A DNA stretch of 19,950 nt from Butyriboletus loyo (taxonomy: Eukaryota > Basidiomycota > Agaricomycetes > Boletales > Boletaceae), in assembly GCA_038093515.1 (NCBI GenBank), contig JBBPSI010000350.1, positions 1 through 19,950 on the forward strand, written 5' to 3'. Each line of letters begins with the position of its first letter. Position 1 is the first letter of the stretch. A program made the position numbers and the translations under genes. Shown here piece after piece: positions 8,645-18,770 of this stretch. The notes beneath the pieces are model-generated. The model was not told the DNA's origin. It did not search any database and was given only the letters and a program-made list of their open reading frames with translations.

Positions 8645-9501
8645 TGTTACGCTGGGCGCTGTTACGCTTGGCGCTAACAACTAGAACGACTAGGCGGCAC
8701 TCTGGAGTAGCCGCAGGACTCGGGAGACGATTCTGGGAGAAGTCTCAGACTATGTCTTAGTGCGCACACTAAGAGTCTGGAAGCGAACTAATTGCTAGCA
8801 GTAGACTGCGTAGAACTAGATAGTGTACATGGTGTAAAGGCCAGGCCTTTATACTACTGGGGGTCTGCGCACAGACCAAGTTCCTAATCGAGACGCGAGA
8901 AGGAAACTACAAATGAGGAAGGAATATTCCAGAGAGTTCTGGAGTATGAAAGAAAGCGCGTCCGTGCACGAGAAGTGATGACTAAGCAACTAGTCGTATC
9001 GTTCTAAAGGAACTAGCAAAAGGCTAGGTGAATGTAATAGTCCCAACGGTAATGGAGAGAAAAAGTAGACCACTACCGTAACAGGCGCTAACAACTAGAA
9101 CAGCGAGGCGGCACTCTGGAGTAGCCGCAGGACTCGTGAAGCGTTTCTGAGCTGGGTCTCAGACTATGTCTTAGTGCACACACTAAGAGTCTGGAAGGAA
9201 ACTAATTGCTAGCAGTGAACTGCGTAGAACTAGATAGAGTACATGGGTGTAAAGACCGGGTCTTTATACTACTGGGGGTCTGTGCACAGACCATGTTCCC
9301 AATCGGGTCGTGAGAGCGAAACTACAAATGAGGAAGGAGTACTCTAGAAGATTCTGGAGTACGAAAGAAAGCGCGTCCGTGCGCGGGAAGTGATGACTAA
9401 GCTAGAACGGTTCGTACCGTTCAAAGGGCACTAGCAAAAGGCTAGGTGAATGAAGTAGTCCAAGTGGTAGTGGAAGGAAAAAGTATACCACTACCGTAAC
9501 A
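8645..9501 (-). repeat. 3' LTR of gypsy-B, split by a nested solo LTR
   Basis: The LTR starts (on -) TGTTACGG at 9501, directly after the purine tract, and runs to 9084. Its last ten bases before CAGCGTAACA are separated by an insertion and resume at 8654-8645. Without the insert it is about 428 bp. It carries the family palindrome, TATAAAG and ATCTAGTTCT on the - strand. Confidence 0.9.
8660..9083 (-). repeat. Solo LTR nested 10 bp from the end of the gypsy-B LTR
   Basis: A complete 424-bp LTR (on -: TGTTACGG...GCGTAACA) sits inside the terminal part of another LTR of the same family. GGCGC occurs at 8655-8659 and 9084-9088, the 5-bp target duplication. This gives a head-to-tail pair of LTRs that is not a simple tandem duplication, because the outer LTR end reappears after the insert. 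Confidence 0.9.
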
Positions 9502-9515
9502 TTACCCCCTTCCCA
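9502..9515 (-). other. Polypurine tract of gypsy-B
   Basis: On - the run GGGAAGGGGGTAA abuts the LTR start TGTTACGG, in the position of the plus-strand primer. It follows the stop of the accessory ORF by about 40 bases. Confidence 0.7.
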
Positions 9516-9552
9516 TGGTGGAGACACTGACTCCACTATCTGTAAAGTCCCC

Positions 9553-10789
9553 TCACTGAGACGCTCCCTCATTGACATCATAGTCGTAAGCATCATCGGC
9601 ATTGAGATCCGCCCAGACATCATCCCGGAACGTGCAGTTGGCGATGATATGGCCAATGGCACCGCAGAGGCTGCATACTCATTCAGGGCAAAACTCCTGA
9701 ATATGACCTGGGGCAATGTGGTGGCAGAAGGGGCAAGTGTAGTTGGGGCATTCCCTACGAAAGTGGCTGATGGTGCCGCACTCGAAGCAAAGTTGCAGGC
9801 GGACGAGGTGAGGTCGAGCAGGGTGAGGGCTGCTGGCAGGGGATCTATCATCGAGGACAATGGGGGCATCACGAGTCCCATGATTGGCGAGGTAGGGGGG
9901 CGGGGCTCCATACGAGGAGTTGGAAGAACTAGCCATTGGGGTGACAGGGGAGGTGACTCGAGGGATGAGCTGGATGGCGGGGGTTCCACAACAGGTGGAT
10001 GGTTGGGGGGTGATGGAACGAAAGGCCCTATTGGCGATTCTCCTTCCTGCGGCGGTGAGGGTGACTGATCCCGGGACAGATCCAACCTGGAGAAGCATCT
10101 GGTGAGGTTGGCGACGCACAGTTCTAGGTGGTAGAGGGGAGTGTTGATGAGCGACCTGGGGCTCGTCGATGTCGGTCCGAAAGGACTCCAGGGACTCGCC
10201 GGTAGTCTCACAGGACGAGTCTGCTACCAACGTGGTCACAGGTGAATCTCTTGCGGATGGTGCAGGAATAGGTAATGGCGGAGGAGATCCTTCCATGGCA
10301 GGATGAGGAGGGGGATTGGGGCCATGAGCGGTGGGGCGAAGAAATCCAATCCTATCGTTGGACTGAAAATAAAACTCTCTCTCTAGGAGCGAGAGCAACG
10401 AGGATGGGGCGAAGAACGGGGGCTAGAATGCCTGGGAGGAGTTGGTCCACGACATACCCGAACCCTTCAGCGTGAAGGATATCCAGGGTGTACCCCCTAG
10501 CCTCCATCAGGGAGGTCTCCAGGGTGGTGGCATATACAGGTGGTTGGTTGTCGGGACAAAGGCGGGTGTGAATGGTGCAGGCGAGAGCATATGAGCGGTA
10601 AAGACTGGCGAGGGTGCGGAGGACATAGTCCCCAGTGAAATCCATATGTTGCTCGAGGGCATATGTAGCGATGGGGTTTTCTAGAACGGCAGCGTAGAGG
10701 ACGCGGCAGGAGGAAACTGGAAGACGGGAGGAATGGACGGGGGGCTGAGCCGGGAGAGGAGCGTTGTTTTCTGCAGGTGGAATGGCCAT
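9553..10789 (-). pseudogene. Accessory ORF with three zinc knuckles downstream of gypsy-B pol
   Basis: Function unknown. The likely start is the ATG at 10789 (MAIPPAENNAP), 45 bases after the pol stop; the frame is open back to the pol stop but without another ATG. The N-terminal about 140 residues look helical and globular (TLASLYRSYALACTI, LHAEGFGYVVDQLLP). A GA-run at about 10375-10385 shifts the frame. The second frame holds a long Pro/Ser-rich linker with RDAPIVLDD, then knuckle 1 (CFECGTISHFRREC, CX2CX4HX4C) and knuckle 2 (CPFCHHIAPGHIQEFC, CX2CX6HX4C). A TGA (9679-9681) follows. Beyond it, in the same frame, comes knuckle 3 (CSLCGAIGHIIANC) and an acidic end to a TGA at 9553-9555. It resembles a gag nucleocapsid tail in an unusual place, so RNA or DNA binding is a fair inference. 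Confidence 0.72.
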
Positions 10790-10833
10790 TTTTGTGGTTA
10801 CTGTGAAGATGGGGAGGGAAAATCTTTGGGGTG

Positions 10834-13571
10834 TCACAGCTTATAAGCCTTGAGCAGGGCTTGTGCATGGACCAGGTTCCCATTCAGTTCCCAGGTGTTC
10901 TCTGCTGCGGAATATCCTTTCCAGGACACAAGGAATTGGCAGTGTCCCTTGGATCCGTGGTGCGATAAGATCCGGTCAATTTCGTATTCTTCATCTCCGT
11001 CTATTTCTTCTGGAGGAGGGTTTGTGAAATTCGGACCATGCTCCACAGTTTCACGATAAGGGGTCAGCAGTGACGCATGGAAGACGTCATGGATCTTCCA
11101 GGTTGGTGGCAGTTGGAGCCTATACACCACAGGAGAGACGACCTGTGCGATCTCGAATGGCCCTTCCCATCTTGGGGCGAGCTTCTTCGATGGGTACCTG
11201 AGTCTCAGGTTGCGCCCTTCAAGCCAAACCTTATCTCCTACTTTCCATGGGTGGAACTTGGAGGAGATCCATTCCTTCATCAGACGCTGTGCCTTCTCAT
11301 GGGCCTCCAAAGCTTCCGTTCAGGCTCCCGTGAGTTCTGAAAGTCTAGATTCGAGGGTGGGGAGGAAGGTCTTTCCGATTGGAGGATAAGACCTCGGCTC
11401 ATACCTGACCATTAGGGAGAAGGGAGTCACATTGGTCGATGAGTGAGTCATGGAATTGTGGGAGAACTCGGCCATGGGGAGGAGCTCGGCCCAGCATTCT
11501 GGGTGACCGTCACAGAAGATCTGGAGATATGTCCCCAGTTCCTGGTTGACGCGTTCGGTTTCGCCATCAGTTTGGGGGTGGTATGCGGAGGAGAGGGCAA
11601 GGTCATAGTCTAGGAGTCTTGCAAGCTCTCTGGTGAAAGCGGATGCGAACTGAGGGCCTTGATCAGAGATGCAGTGGGAGTGGAGGCCGAATCACAGGAA
11701 GACAGTCTTGAAAAATAGTTTGGCAACTCCTGCTGTGTCAATGTCCTTGTTGCAAGAGAAATAAATTACCCCCTTCATAAGCCCATGGTCTACCACGACC
11801 ATGACAGAATCATAACCCAAAGAGGGAGGAAGCCCGGTGATGAGATCAACCAAGACTTGTTCGAAGGGACAAGAGGCCACGCTGGCCAGAGGAGTGAGAG
11901 GGGGGATGGTGGGGTGAGTATTAACCTTGTGCGCCTGGCAAGTAGCGCAACCAGAGACGAAACGTCGGACAAGATTAGCCATTCCCGGCCACCAATAATT
12001 CCGTTGCACCAAGTTCTGGGTGCGGAAAATACCACTGTCACCACCAGCAGAGCTTTCGTGCAAGGATCGGATAAGGTCGACGCAAGCCGCCTCTGGGATG
12101 TAATGCTTCTTCCGGAAATACAGCTCTTTGCCATCAAAATCCCAATCACTGGCATTCATTTTGGGAAAGAGGGGGGAGTCCTCGTAGAGGGCCTGCATGC
12201 AACATTTGATCATGGGATCACTGGGGGAGGAAGCAGCGATTTTTTCGGCAAGAGCAACGTCGATTTTTCGGGTGAATAGGTTATCAGGGAGGAGAGTGAC
12301 CTCCTGGTTATCGGTGGAGGTGTCGACGTTGTCCTGTCGAGACAGGGCATCTGCAGGACCCATCTGTGTGCCTGGGATGTGGTGGAAATGCAGGTCAAAA
12401 TCCTGCAGGAACATGAGCCAGCAGGCTTGCTGGCGGGACAACTTGTTTGGTTGGCGGGAGTATGTGAGATTCTTGTGGTCGGTGAGAATCTCCACTTGAT
12501 GGCCCGTTCCGTGAAGATAATGTCACCATTCTTCTAGGGCGTGGATTACTGCAAGCAACTCTTGGTCATAGATGTCATAGTTGTGCTCGGCGGGCGAGAG
12601 GGTCTTTGAGAGATAGGCACAAGGATGCAGGTCACCATTGACATCCTTGTGCATGAGTACTGCGCCAGTGGCAGTGAGGGAAGCATCTGTCATGATAGCG
12701 AACAGCTTTGTGACATCAGACATCGAGAGGACAGGTTGGCATAGGAATGACTGTTTGATTGCCTGGAACACTTGTTCACAGGCAGGGGTCCACGCCCAAG
12801 GAGAGTTCTTTTTGGTTAGGTTGTGGAGGGGCTTCGCGATGTGGGAGAAGTCTTGAATGAATCTGCAATAGAAATTGCAGAATCCTATGAAAGACCTGAC
12901 TGCTTTCACAGAAGTAGGGGGGTTCCATTTGCGAATCGCCTTTAACTTGGTAGGGTCCATCTTGACCTGTCCTTCCCGGACCATCATCCCAAGGTATTCG
13001 ACTTCCTTGGCATCAAACGAACACTTCTCTAATTTGAGGAACAGCTTGTGCTCTCTGAGCCATTCCAGGACACAGATCGTACAGGCCTTGTGTTCTGTGG
13101 TAGTGGCAGAATGAATCAAAAGATCATCCATGTAGATGATCAGCCAACCCTCTGCCATGAGGTCGCCAAAAATATGGTCCATCAATGCCTGGAAGGTGGC
13201 GAGGGAGTTACAAAGTCCAAAAAACATCACCGTGGGTTCGAACAGCCCTTGGGGAGTGATAAAGGCCGCCTTCCAGTGGTTGTTTGGTTTGATGAGGACG
13301 TTGTTGTATCCCCAGCGGATATCCATCTTGGTGAAGATTTTCAACCCTTTGAGACAATCGACGAGGTCGGAAATGAGAGGGAGGGGATAAGCATTCTTGA
13401 CCATATGAGAGTTCAAGTACCAATAGTCTTGACATGGTCATAGCGAGCCATCCTTCTTGGATACGAAGAAGAAAGGGGCAGCTTGCGGAGATTTCGAAGG
13501 GGTGATCTTCCCAGACTTCAGGTGTTCTTCAACGAACGCCTTACATGCCTCTGATTCTTTCGGGTTCAGAG
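10834..13571 (-). pseudogene. Gypsy-B pol: RT, RNase H, integrase, chromodomain; four in-frame TGA
   Basis: A single frame on - from the copia-R junction to a TGA at 10834-10836. The RT begins at [19 protein letters not shown], with [27 protein letters not shown] and the catalytic YMDD (about 13120-13140). RNase H contains [22 protein letters not shown] and ILTDHKN. The integrase has CATCQAHK, then D of VLVDLITGLP, D of ISDQGPQF (11662-11664) and E of GETERVNQE (11554-11556), a D-35-E spacing. The C-terminus carries a chromodomain (EYEIDRILSHHGSKG, FLVSWKGYS, ENTWEL), which in chromoviruses binds histone marks and steers insertion. Stops are at 13438-13440, 12523-12525, 11692-11694 and 11320-11322, all TGA where Arg fits. 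The integrase zinc region reads GGDSGIFRT where His is usual. It is disrupted but recently so. Confidence 0.93.
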
Positions 13572-14452
13572 TTTCAGAATTGGTAAAGTCCGAGCAGGCA
13601 CACCGAGGGCAACGAAGGATGCAAGGGTAAACCTATCAGTGGAAAGACTCACTGATAATACGAGAGTGAGAGTATCGCAAACAGAGTATAAGGAGCAAAG
13701 CTCAACTTAGAGATATCACAGTAGTGATGATAGAACTAAAAGATCTAGAGAAAAGCGACAAGCCATAAGGGCTGTCTTATATACAGTACATGAGTGTTTG
13801 TACTTATGTTCTGTATAGTACCTTTATAAGGTATAGTATGAAATACATAACAATATGATAGAGATAAGAGATAAGACTAAGCATATCGTCCAATAGCACA
13901 ATAAGAGCTATTTGTAATGTGATAAGCATGACTAGGTCTAGACAATGATGTCATATAGACTTGTCTAGAAACATAGTGGCTGTTACGCTGGGCGCTAACA
14001 ACTAGAACAATGAGGAGGCACTCTGGAGTAGCTTCAGGACTCAAAAGACGATTCTCGAGCTGGGTCTCAGACTATGTCTTAGTGCACACACTAAGAGTCT
14101 GGAGGAGAACTAATTGCTAGCAGGTGACTGCGTAGAACTAGATAGTATACATGGTGTAAAGGCCGAGCCTTTATACTACTGGGGTCTGTGCACAGACCAT
14201 GTTCCTAATCGAGATGCGAGAAGGAAACTACTAATGTGGAAGGAATATTCCAGAAGATTCCGGAGTATGAAAGAAAGTGCGTCCGTGCGTGAGAAGTGAT
14301 GACTAAGTAGGAACGGTTGTTACCGTTCAAGTGGAACTAGCAAAAGGCTAGGTGAATGTAACAGTCCCAATGGTAATGGAGAGAAAAAGTAGACCACTAC
14401 CATAACAGTGGCTGTAAGTGAAATACAGAAATAGAACACTACCGTTTCAACA
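13572..14452 (-). repeat. 3' LTR of copia-R with nested gypsy LTR
   Basis: The reverse complement of 3635-4515. By eye it differs only at the 3' end (4506 G/A, 4511 C/T and 4512 A/G in left coordinates). It starts TGTTGAAACGG at 14452 and ends ATTCTGAAA at 13572. The flank differs from that of copia-L, so the two LTRs sit at different target sites. Confidence 0.9.
13981..14407 (-). repeat. Gypsy solo LTR nested in the copia-R LTR
   Basis: Same unit, same position and same GCCAC duplication (13976-13980, 14408-14412 as GTGGC on +) as in copia-L. It must therefore descend from one insertion event in an ancestor of both copies. Confidence 0.93.
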
Positions 14453-14466
14453 CTCCTCCTCGCTTT
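14453..14466 (-). other. Polypurine tract of copia-R
   Basis: The mirror copy of the tract at 3621-3634, directly next to the LTR start at 14452 and 4 bases after the pol stop. Confidence 0.78.
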
Positions 14467-14470
14467 AGCA

Positions 14471-17400
14471 TTACTTCTTTATAGAGACAAAAGGAGAAAG
14501 AGAGAGCATGGACCAAACTTCTTCAAATCTTTGCCATGTCAGATTCTTCGTAAAGATATCTGCTGCTTGTTGTTGAGTAGGAGTGTAAAAGAGAGTAATC
14601 TCCTTATCCTCGACACATTCCCGAATGTAATGAAACAGAATTGCAATGTGTTTGCTGCGTCCTTCAATGGCAGGATTAGAAGCCAGAAATATTGCTCCCT
14701 GATTATCAACTAGAAGGGGTCAAGGACCAAGTCTGTATTCCATCTCGGAGAACAAGGAGCGCACCCAAGAGAGCTGTTTAGCAGTCTCGGTCATGCCCAT
14801 ATATTCTGCTTCGGTTGAAGAATGAGCAATCTTGCGTTGTCACCTGGATAACCATGATACTATGCCAGATGCTAGAAATATACAATAACCAGTCGTTGAA
14901 TGACGGGTCTCAATATCGCCTGCCCAGTCAGTGTCGCTGTATGCAATAAAGCCAGAATTGGCTCTCGGACCAGATTGGCTATGTCTGAAATACATTATGC
15001 AAAGATCTGGAGTTCCAACCAGATAGCGGACTATATAGAGCGCTCTTTGCAAATGTTCTTCTGATGGATTGGAAGAGAATTGCGACATCTTGATGACAGC
15101 ATGAGCGATATCAGGTCTAGATCCAAGCATGATGAATAGAAGGGATCCGATGACAGATTGATATTGAGAATGCAAAGATGGCGATGCTTCGGTGGTTGAT
15201 GGTGAAGGATTATAACCAGAAGGAAGAGGTGTGCGTGCGGGTTTTGCATTTTCAAGCTTGAATCGTTTTATGACCTTCTGTGCGTAATCGCACTGATCTA
15301 GCCTCAGGGTACAATTTCTTCGATCCCTGGTAATCCGCATGCCTAAATACTCTTTTGCTTCTCCAAGATCTCAACTCTCCCAAGTCTTCATAAAGTGCTT
15401 CTTGTGAGCGAGGACTTGTGTTTTATCACTACCCATAAAAAGAGCATCATCAACATATATAACTAAAATAATGATGACTTTCCTGATGAATTTTATATAT
15501 GTTCCCAGGTCAGACAAGGTACGCTTGAAACCTTGTTTGATAAGTGATAAATGCAAGGCTTTGTTCCATTGAAGGGCCGCTTGCTTGAGGCCATATATAG
15601 CTTTTCGTAGGCGACAGACTTTACTTTCTGAGCCTTTTTGAGCGAAACCCTCAGGTTGTTCCATGTAGATTTCTTCGTCAAGATCTCCGAAGAGAAATGC
15701 AGTCTTGATGTCTAGAGCCTCGATTTCCCAATCTTCTAAGGCAGCTAGAGCTAAGAGAATCCTAACGGTTTCAAACCTGGCAACTGGTGAGAAGGTTTCC
15801 TCATAATCAATTCCGAAGATTTGGGTAAAGCCTTTTGCTACCCAGCGAGACTTGTATTGTCCATTGCTTTTTCATACATTTATCCATTTCCCTTTAATGA
15901 TTTGACGTCCCTTGGGAAGATCTACCAAATCCCATACTCGTCGTTCTTGAAACGACTTGTATTCCTCTCCCATGGCAGTTAGCCATAAGGATCTCTCGGC
16001 AGGAGGTAATCTCATTACTGCCTTATGAGACTGTGGGATACCATCAACAGTAGCAGCAGCTAGAAGAGATTTAATCCACTTAGCGCTGTACATCTGTCCT
16101 AAGTCATCTTCTTCATTCGTGGGTCTCGGTTGATTAACCAGTTGTGGAGTAGTAATTAACTCCTCCTGAATAGGATCCAGTCCTTGATGTATCTCTCATT
16201 CTATCTTGATCGGAGGTCGATTCCCATAAGCATTATCTGGGACAATCCGTGGAATATGGATGCGAGTAGGACGAGGATTAAAGTCCTGACCAGTCTGCAA
16301 GAAATCTGGATCATTGATCGTTGGGATTGGAGCACCTTGAGACCGTAAATCCTGATTGAACTCATCATATAAGTCACATTGGTGACCTCGAGCACAAATA
16401 TCTCGAGTTGGATGATGTTGATGAGGACAATTTTGAAATTCAGTGATTCGTTCAGGATATACTCTTGTTGGAGGTAAGAAAGTGGAAGGACGAATCCGAC
16501 CAGGATCTTCAAATGTTTCCAACAGAGGTATCATTTGATGTTTATGTTGGTGTCGATCCGTTATGGACGATCTATGTCCAGTATCTGGCATTTCTCTTTT
16601 AACTCCAGGATGTGGAGGTGAGAATAACGGTGGTTGTTCTTCATGAACAGAATCAGGAGATGGAGGGTCGAGGATTAATGGTGATGGTGGATTATCAGGA
16701 ATAACCCATGGTGAAGGTGTGACAGATGGTTGAGGAGACGGTTGTTGCATGTCGTCAGGATTTAAAATGGGGGAAATAGGTGGTAGGCCTTTGCATATTA
16801 TACTGGTCCCATCAAATCGTACTCCTAATGGAGGTGGCTCGTCAGCTCTTTGATGATTTGAAGGTGGGGCATCATATGTACTATCTTCTTCATCTCCATG
16901 TTCGTCGGCATCTGTTGGAAGAATAGGAGGCGGAATTGTGGCTTGTCTGTCATTCTGTTCTTTGGAACAATGTGGGAAGTTTTCTTCGTCAAAAGTCGCA
17001 ACAGACTCTACTAGAACTCATCTTCAGGTTGGAGACCAAAAGCGATAGCCTTTGGTGCCAGATTCATATCCAATGAAGGTGGCTTGTTCCGATTTTGGAG
17101 ACAACTTGTTTTCCCTGAGTTCCTTCTTTATAAAAACATATGCACGACATCCAAATACCCAGAAATATGATATATCCGGTTTCTCCCCAGAGAACATTTC
17201 GATGGGGGTTTTCCAGTTATGACGACGCATTGGTTGGCGATTGTAGATATGAAGTGAGGTTTCGGTTGCATCCTGCCAGAAGACTTTTGGTAGACAGGCA
17301 GTATGGCACATAGCTTCTTCTTTTTCCAGGATGGTCCTATTAAATTGCTCTGCACATCCATTCTGTTGAGGGGTGTGAGGTACAGAGAGCTGATGCTCAA

Positions 17401-18517
17401 TGCCCCTGGATGAGAGGAACATCCAAATGTCTTTAGACATGTATTCCCCCCCACGATCCAAATGGACAGCAAGAAGCGAAGACTGGGTCTGTCATTCAGC
17501 CCAGACGACCACTTCCTTAAAAGCATCAGCTGCCTCAGATTTAAGGCGTAAAAACTGCACAACTGCAAAAGCAGAGAAGTCATTGATAAAGGTTAGGATA
17601 TAGCACTTCTGAGTCCGAGAGTTTGTGGGGAATTCGACCAAGTCGGAATGCACTAGCCCAAGGACCTGAGATGTGCGTTTGGATGAAGGCGCATAGGGAC
17701 ATTCATGCATCTTGCCTAAGGCACAGCCTCGACAAGGAATGACGTCAGAAGGTTCAGGTATTAACAGCATACCCTTAATGTTCTTGTAAGCATGGTGTAA
17801 CACGTTCTTGGATGGATGACCAAAACGGTGGTGCCATAATGAAGAAGATCCAATGTCCTGCAAGGAGTGGATCCCGACATCTGGAGTTAGCATTTTAGCC
17901 TGAAACCAGTGGAGGGGATTGTTCGGAAGCAAGGCAGAAGCCTGCACTACCAAACGTCCTTGAGGGTTCCAAATCTTGGTTTGATCGGTTATTTCGCATC
18001 GATAACCTTCTTTGGTTAGAGCAGTAACCAATAATAGTCTATGGGCTGCTTGAGGTGCATACCAAACTCCTGTAAGCTCCAAAGGAATGGGCTTATCCTT
18101 CCCTAGTTGCTGTGATAACAACACAGTACCAGGTCCAAACATTTTCATGGTTGCGCCATTTGCTGTGATCACAATTCTCTCAGTTTCTCCGAGATCCATG
18201 AAGTCTTCAATGTGTGGTGTGACATGGTCTGTGCAACCGCTGTCAATCATCCAGGTGTTGGAGAGAAGATCCTTCTTTGAAGGGACATCTCCGGATGTGA
18301 AAGCTCCCACTATACAGCTCACCAAGATCAAATTCATCGTTGTAATCGTATACAGCATCAAATTCATCGTTGTAATCGTATACAGCATCATAGTCCTCAG
18401 TATCTCGCTGGTATGTAGAGTCCCAGACATTAATGTCATGGGAGTCAAGACCGTGCTTCCAAGTGCTGTCTGCACGACGAGCAGTGTTTCCATAGAAGGA
18501 CTCTTCATCCTTCTCAT
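14471..18517 (-). pseudogene. copia pol of copia-R (protease, integrase, RT, RNase H), eight in-frame TGA
   Basis: The pol frame enters before the protease active site WMIDSGCTDHVT (about 18240), the aspartic DSG motif that is not present on the left. Integrase, linker, RT (YVDD near 15460) and RNase H then follow as in copia-L, to a TAA at 14471-14473. All seven stops of the left copy are present (17492, 17024, 17018, 16196, 15371, 14840 and 14720, lowest coordinate of each). There is one more TGA at 15872-15874, where the left copy has CGA at 2213-2215. RT keeps the usual ETFSPV. The exact N-terminal boundary is unclear: the frame changes at about 18300 and the annotated start is only the first Met-like codon of this frame. 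Confidence 0.9.
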
Positions 18518-18770
18518 CGATCGACTCTATAAATGTCGAAACACGGACTGCCTTTGCTTTGCATTCCTTCTTCTTCAGCTGACCATGAGACCCTGAAGGT
18601 TTAGAGGGAATCGCGGCGTTTCCGAAAGGAGTGTGAGGAAGTCGCATTAGCGTCTCCATCCTCAAAATAGGGTGATGCGAGGGGTGGTCCCATCGGATCA
18701 TCATCTCCCCAACCAGCTTGACCAACGGTAGATTCAGTTTCCATTTGGAAATCTGTAAGCGTGTGGTCAC
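18243..18770 (-). other. Gag-protease linker in a third frame
   Basis: Between the gag stop and the protease frame, a different frame reads plausible acidic coding sequence (KKKECKAKAV, ESIDEKDEESFYGN and the repeated DAVYDYNDEF). It shifts again near 18300 into GAFTSGDVPSKKDLL of the pol frame. Gag, linker and pol are thus in three frames, each +1 from the last. Either two indels broke one polyprotein, or one shift is programmed. I cannot decide from one copy. Confidence 0.45.
18330..18389 (-). repeat. Two tandem 30-bp units encoding DAVYDYNDEF
   Basis: Two identical 30-bp units (18330-18359, 18360-18389). In the linker frame each encodes the ten residues DAVYDYNDEF, so the repeat keeps frame and adds an acidic, tyrosine-rich decapeptide. 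This is typical slippage or replication duplication. Confidence 0.9.

Larger units (their letters stand above)
8645..13571 (-). mobile_element. Gypsy-B chromovirus, 5' end cut off by copia-R
   Basis: On - it reads RT, RNase H, integrase, chromodomain, an extra zinc-knuckle ORF, a purine tract and the 3' LTR. It is inserted head-on into gypsy-A, a member of its own family, at 8644/8645. Copia-R is inserted near the start of its RT, so gag, protease and 5' LTR lie outside the window. This is the most complete gypsy pol here. Confidence 0.92.
13572..18086. repeat. Inverted repeat, right arm (partner 1-4515)
   Basis: The reverse complement of 1-4515. The left edge of the pairing is set by the window, not by the biology, and the repeat may be longer. 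Confidence 0.92.

Noticed and set aside
8645..9501. Simple tandem duplication of an LTR
   Set aside because: The outer LTR's last ten bases reappear beyond the inner LTR and both sides carry GGCGC, so it is an insertion.
9402..10211. 269-residue open frame on -
   Set aside because: It runs out of the accessory ORF into the LTR, is Pro/Ser/Leu-rich without motifs, and overlaps the frame that carries the zinc knuckles. It is a shadow frame.
11785..12279. 164-residue antisense frame on +
   Set aside because: It lies opposite the gypsy-B integrase and RNase H, which explain the sequence fully.
1..18517. Reassigned or read-through UGA codon
   Set aside because: The all-TGA pattern invites it, but the CGA/TGA pair between the arms and the CpG transitions elsewhere explain it by decay. 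True ends of copia pol, copia gag and gypsy-C pol are TAA.
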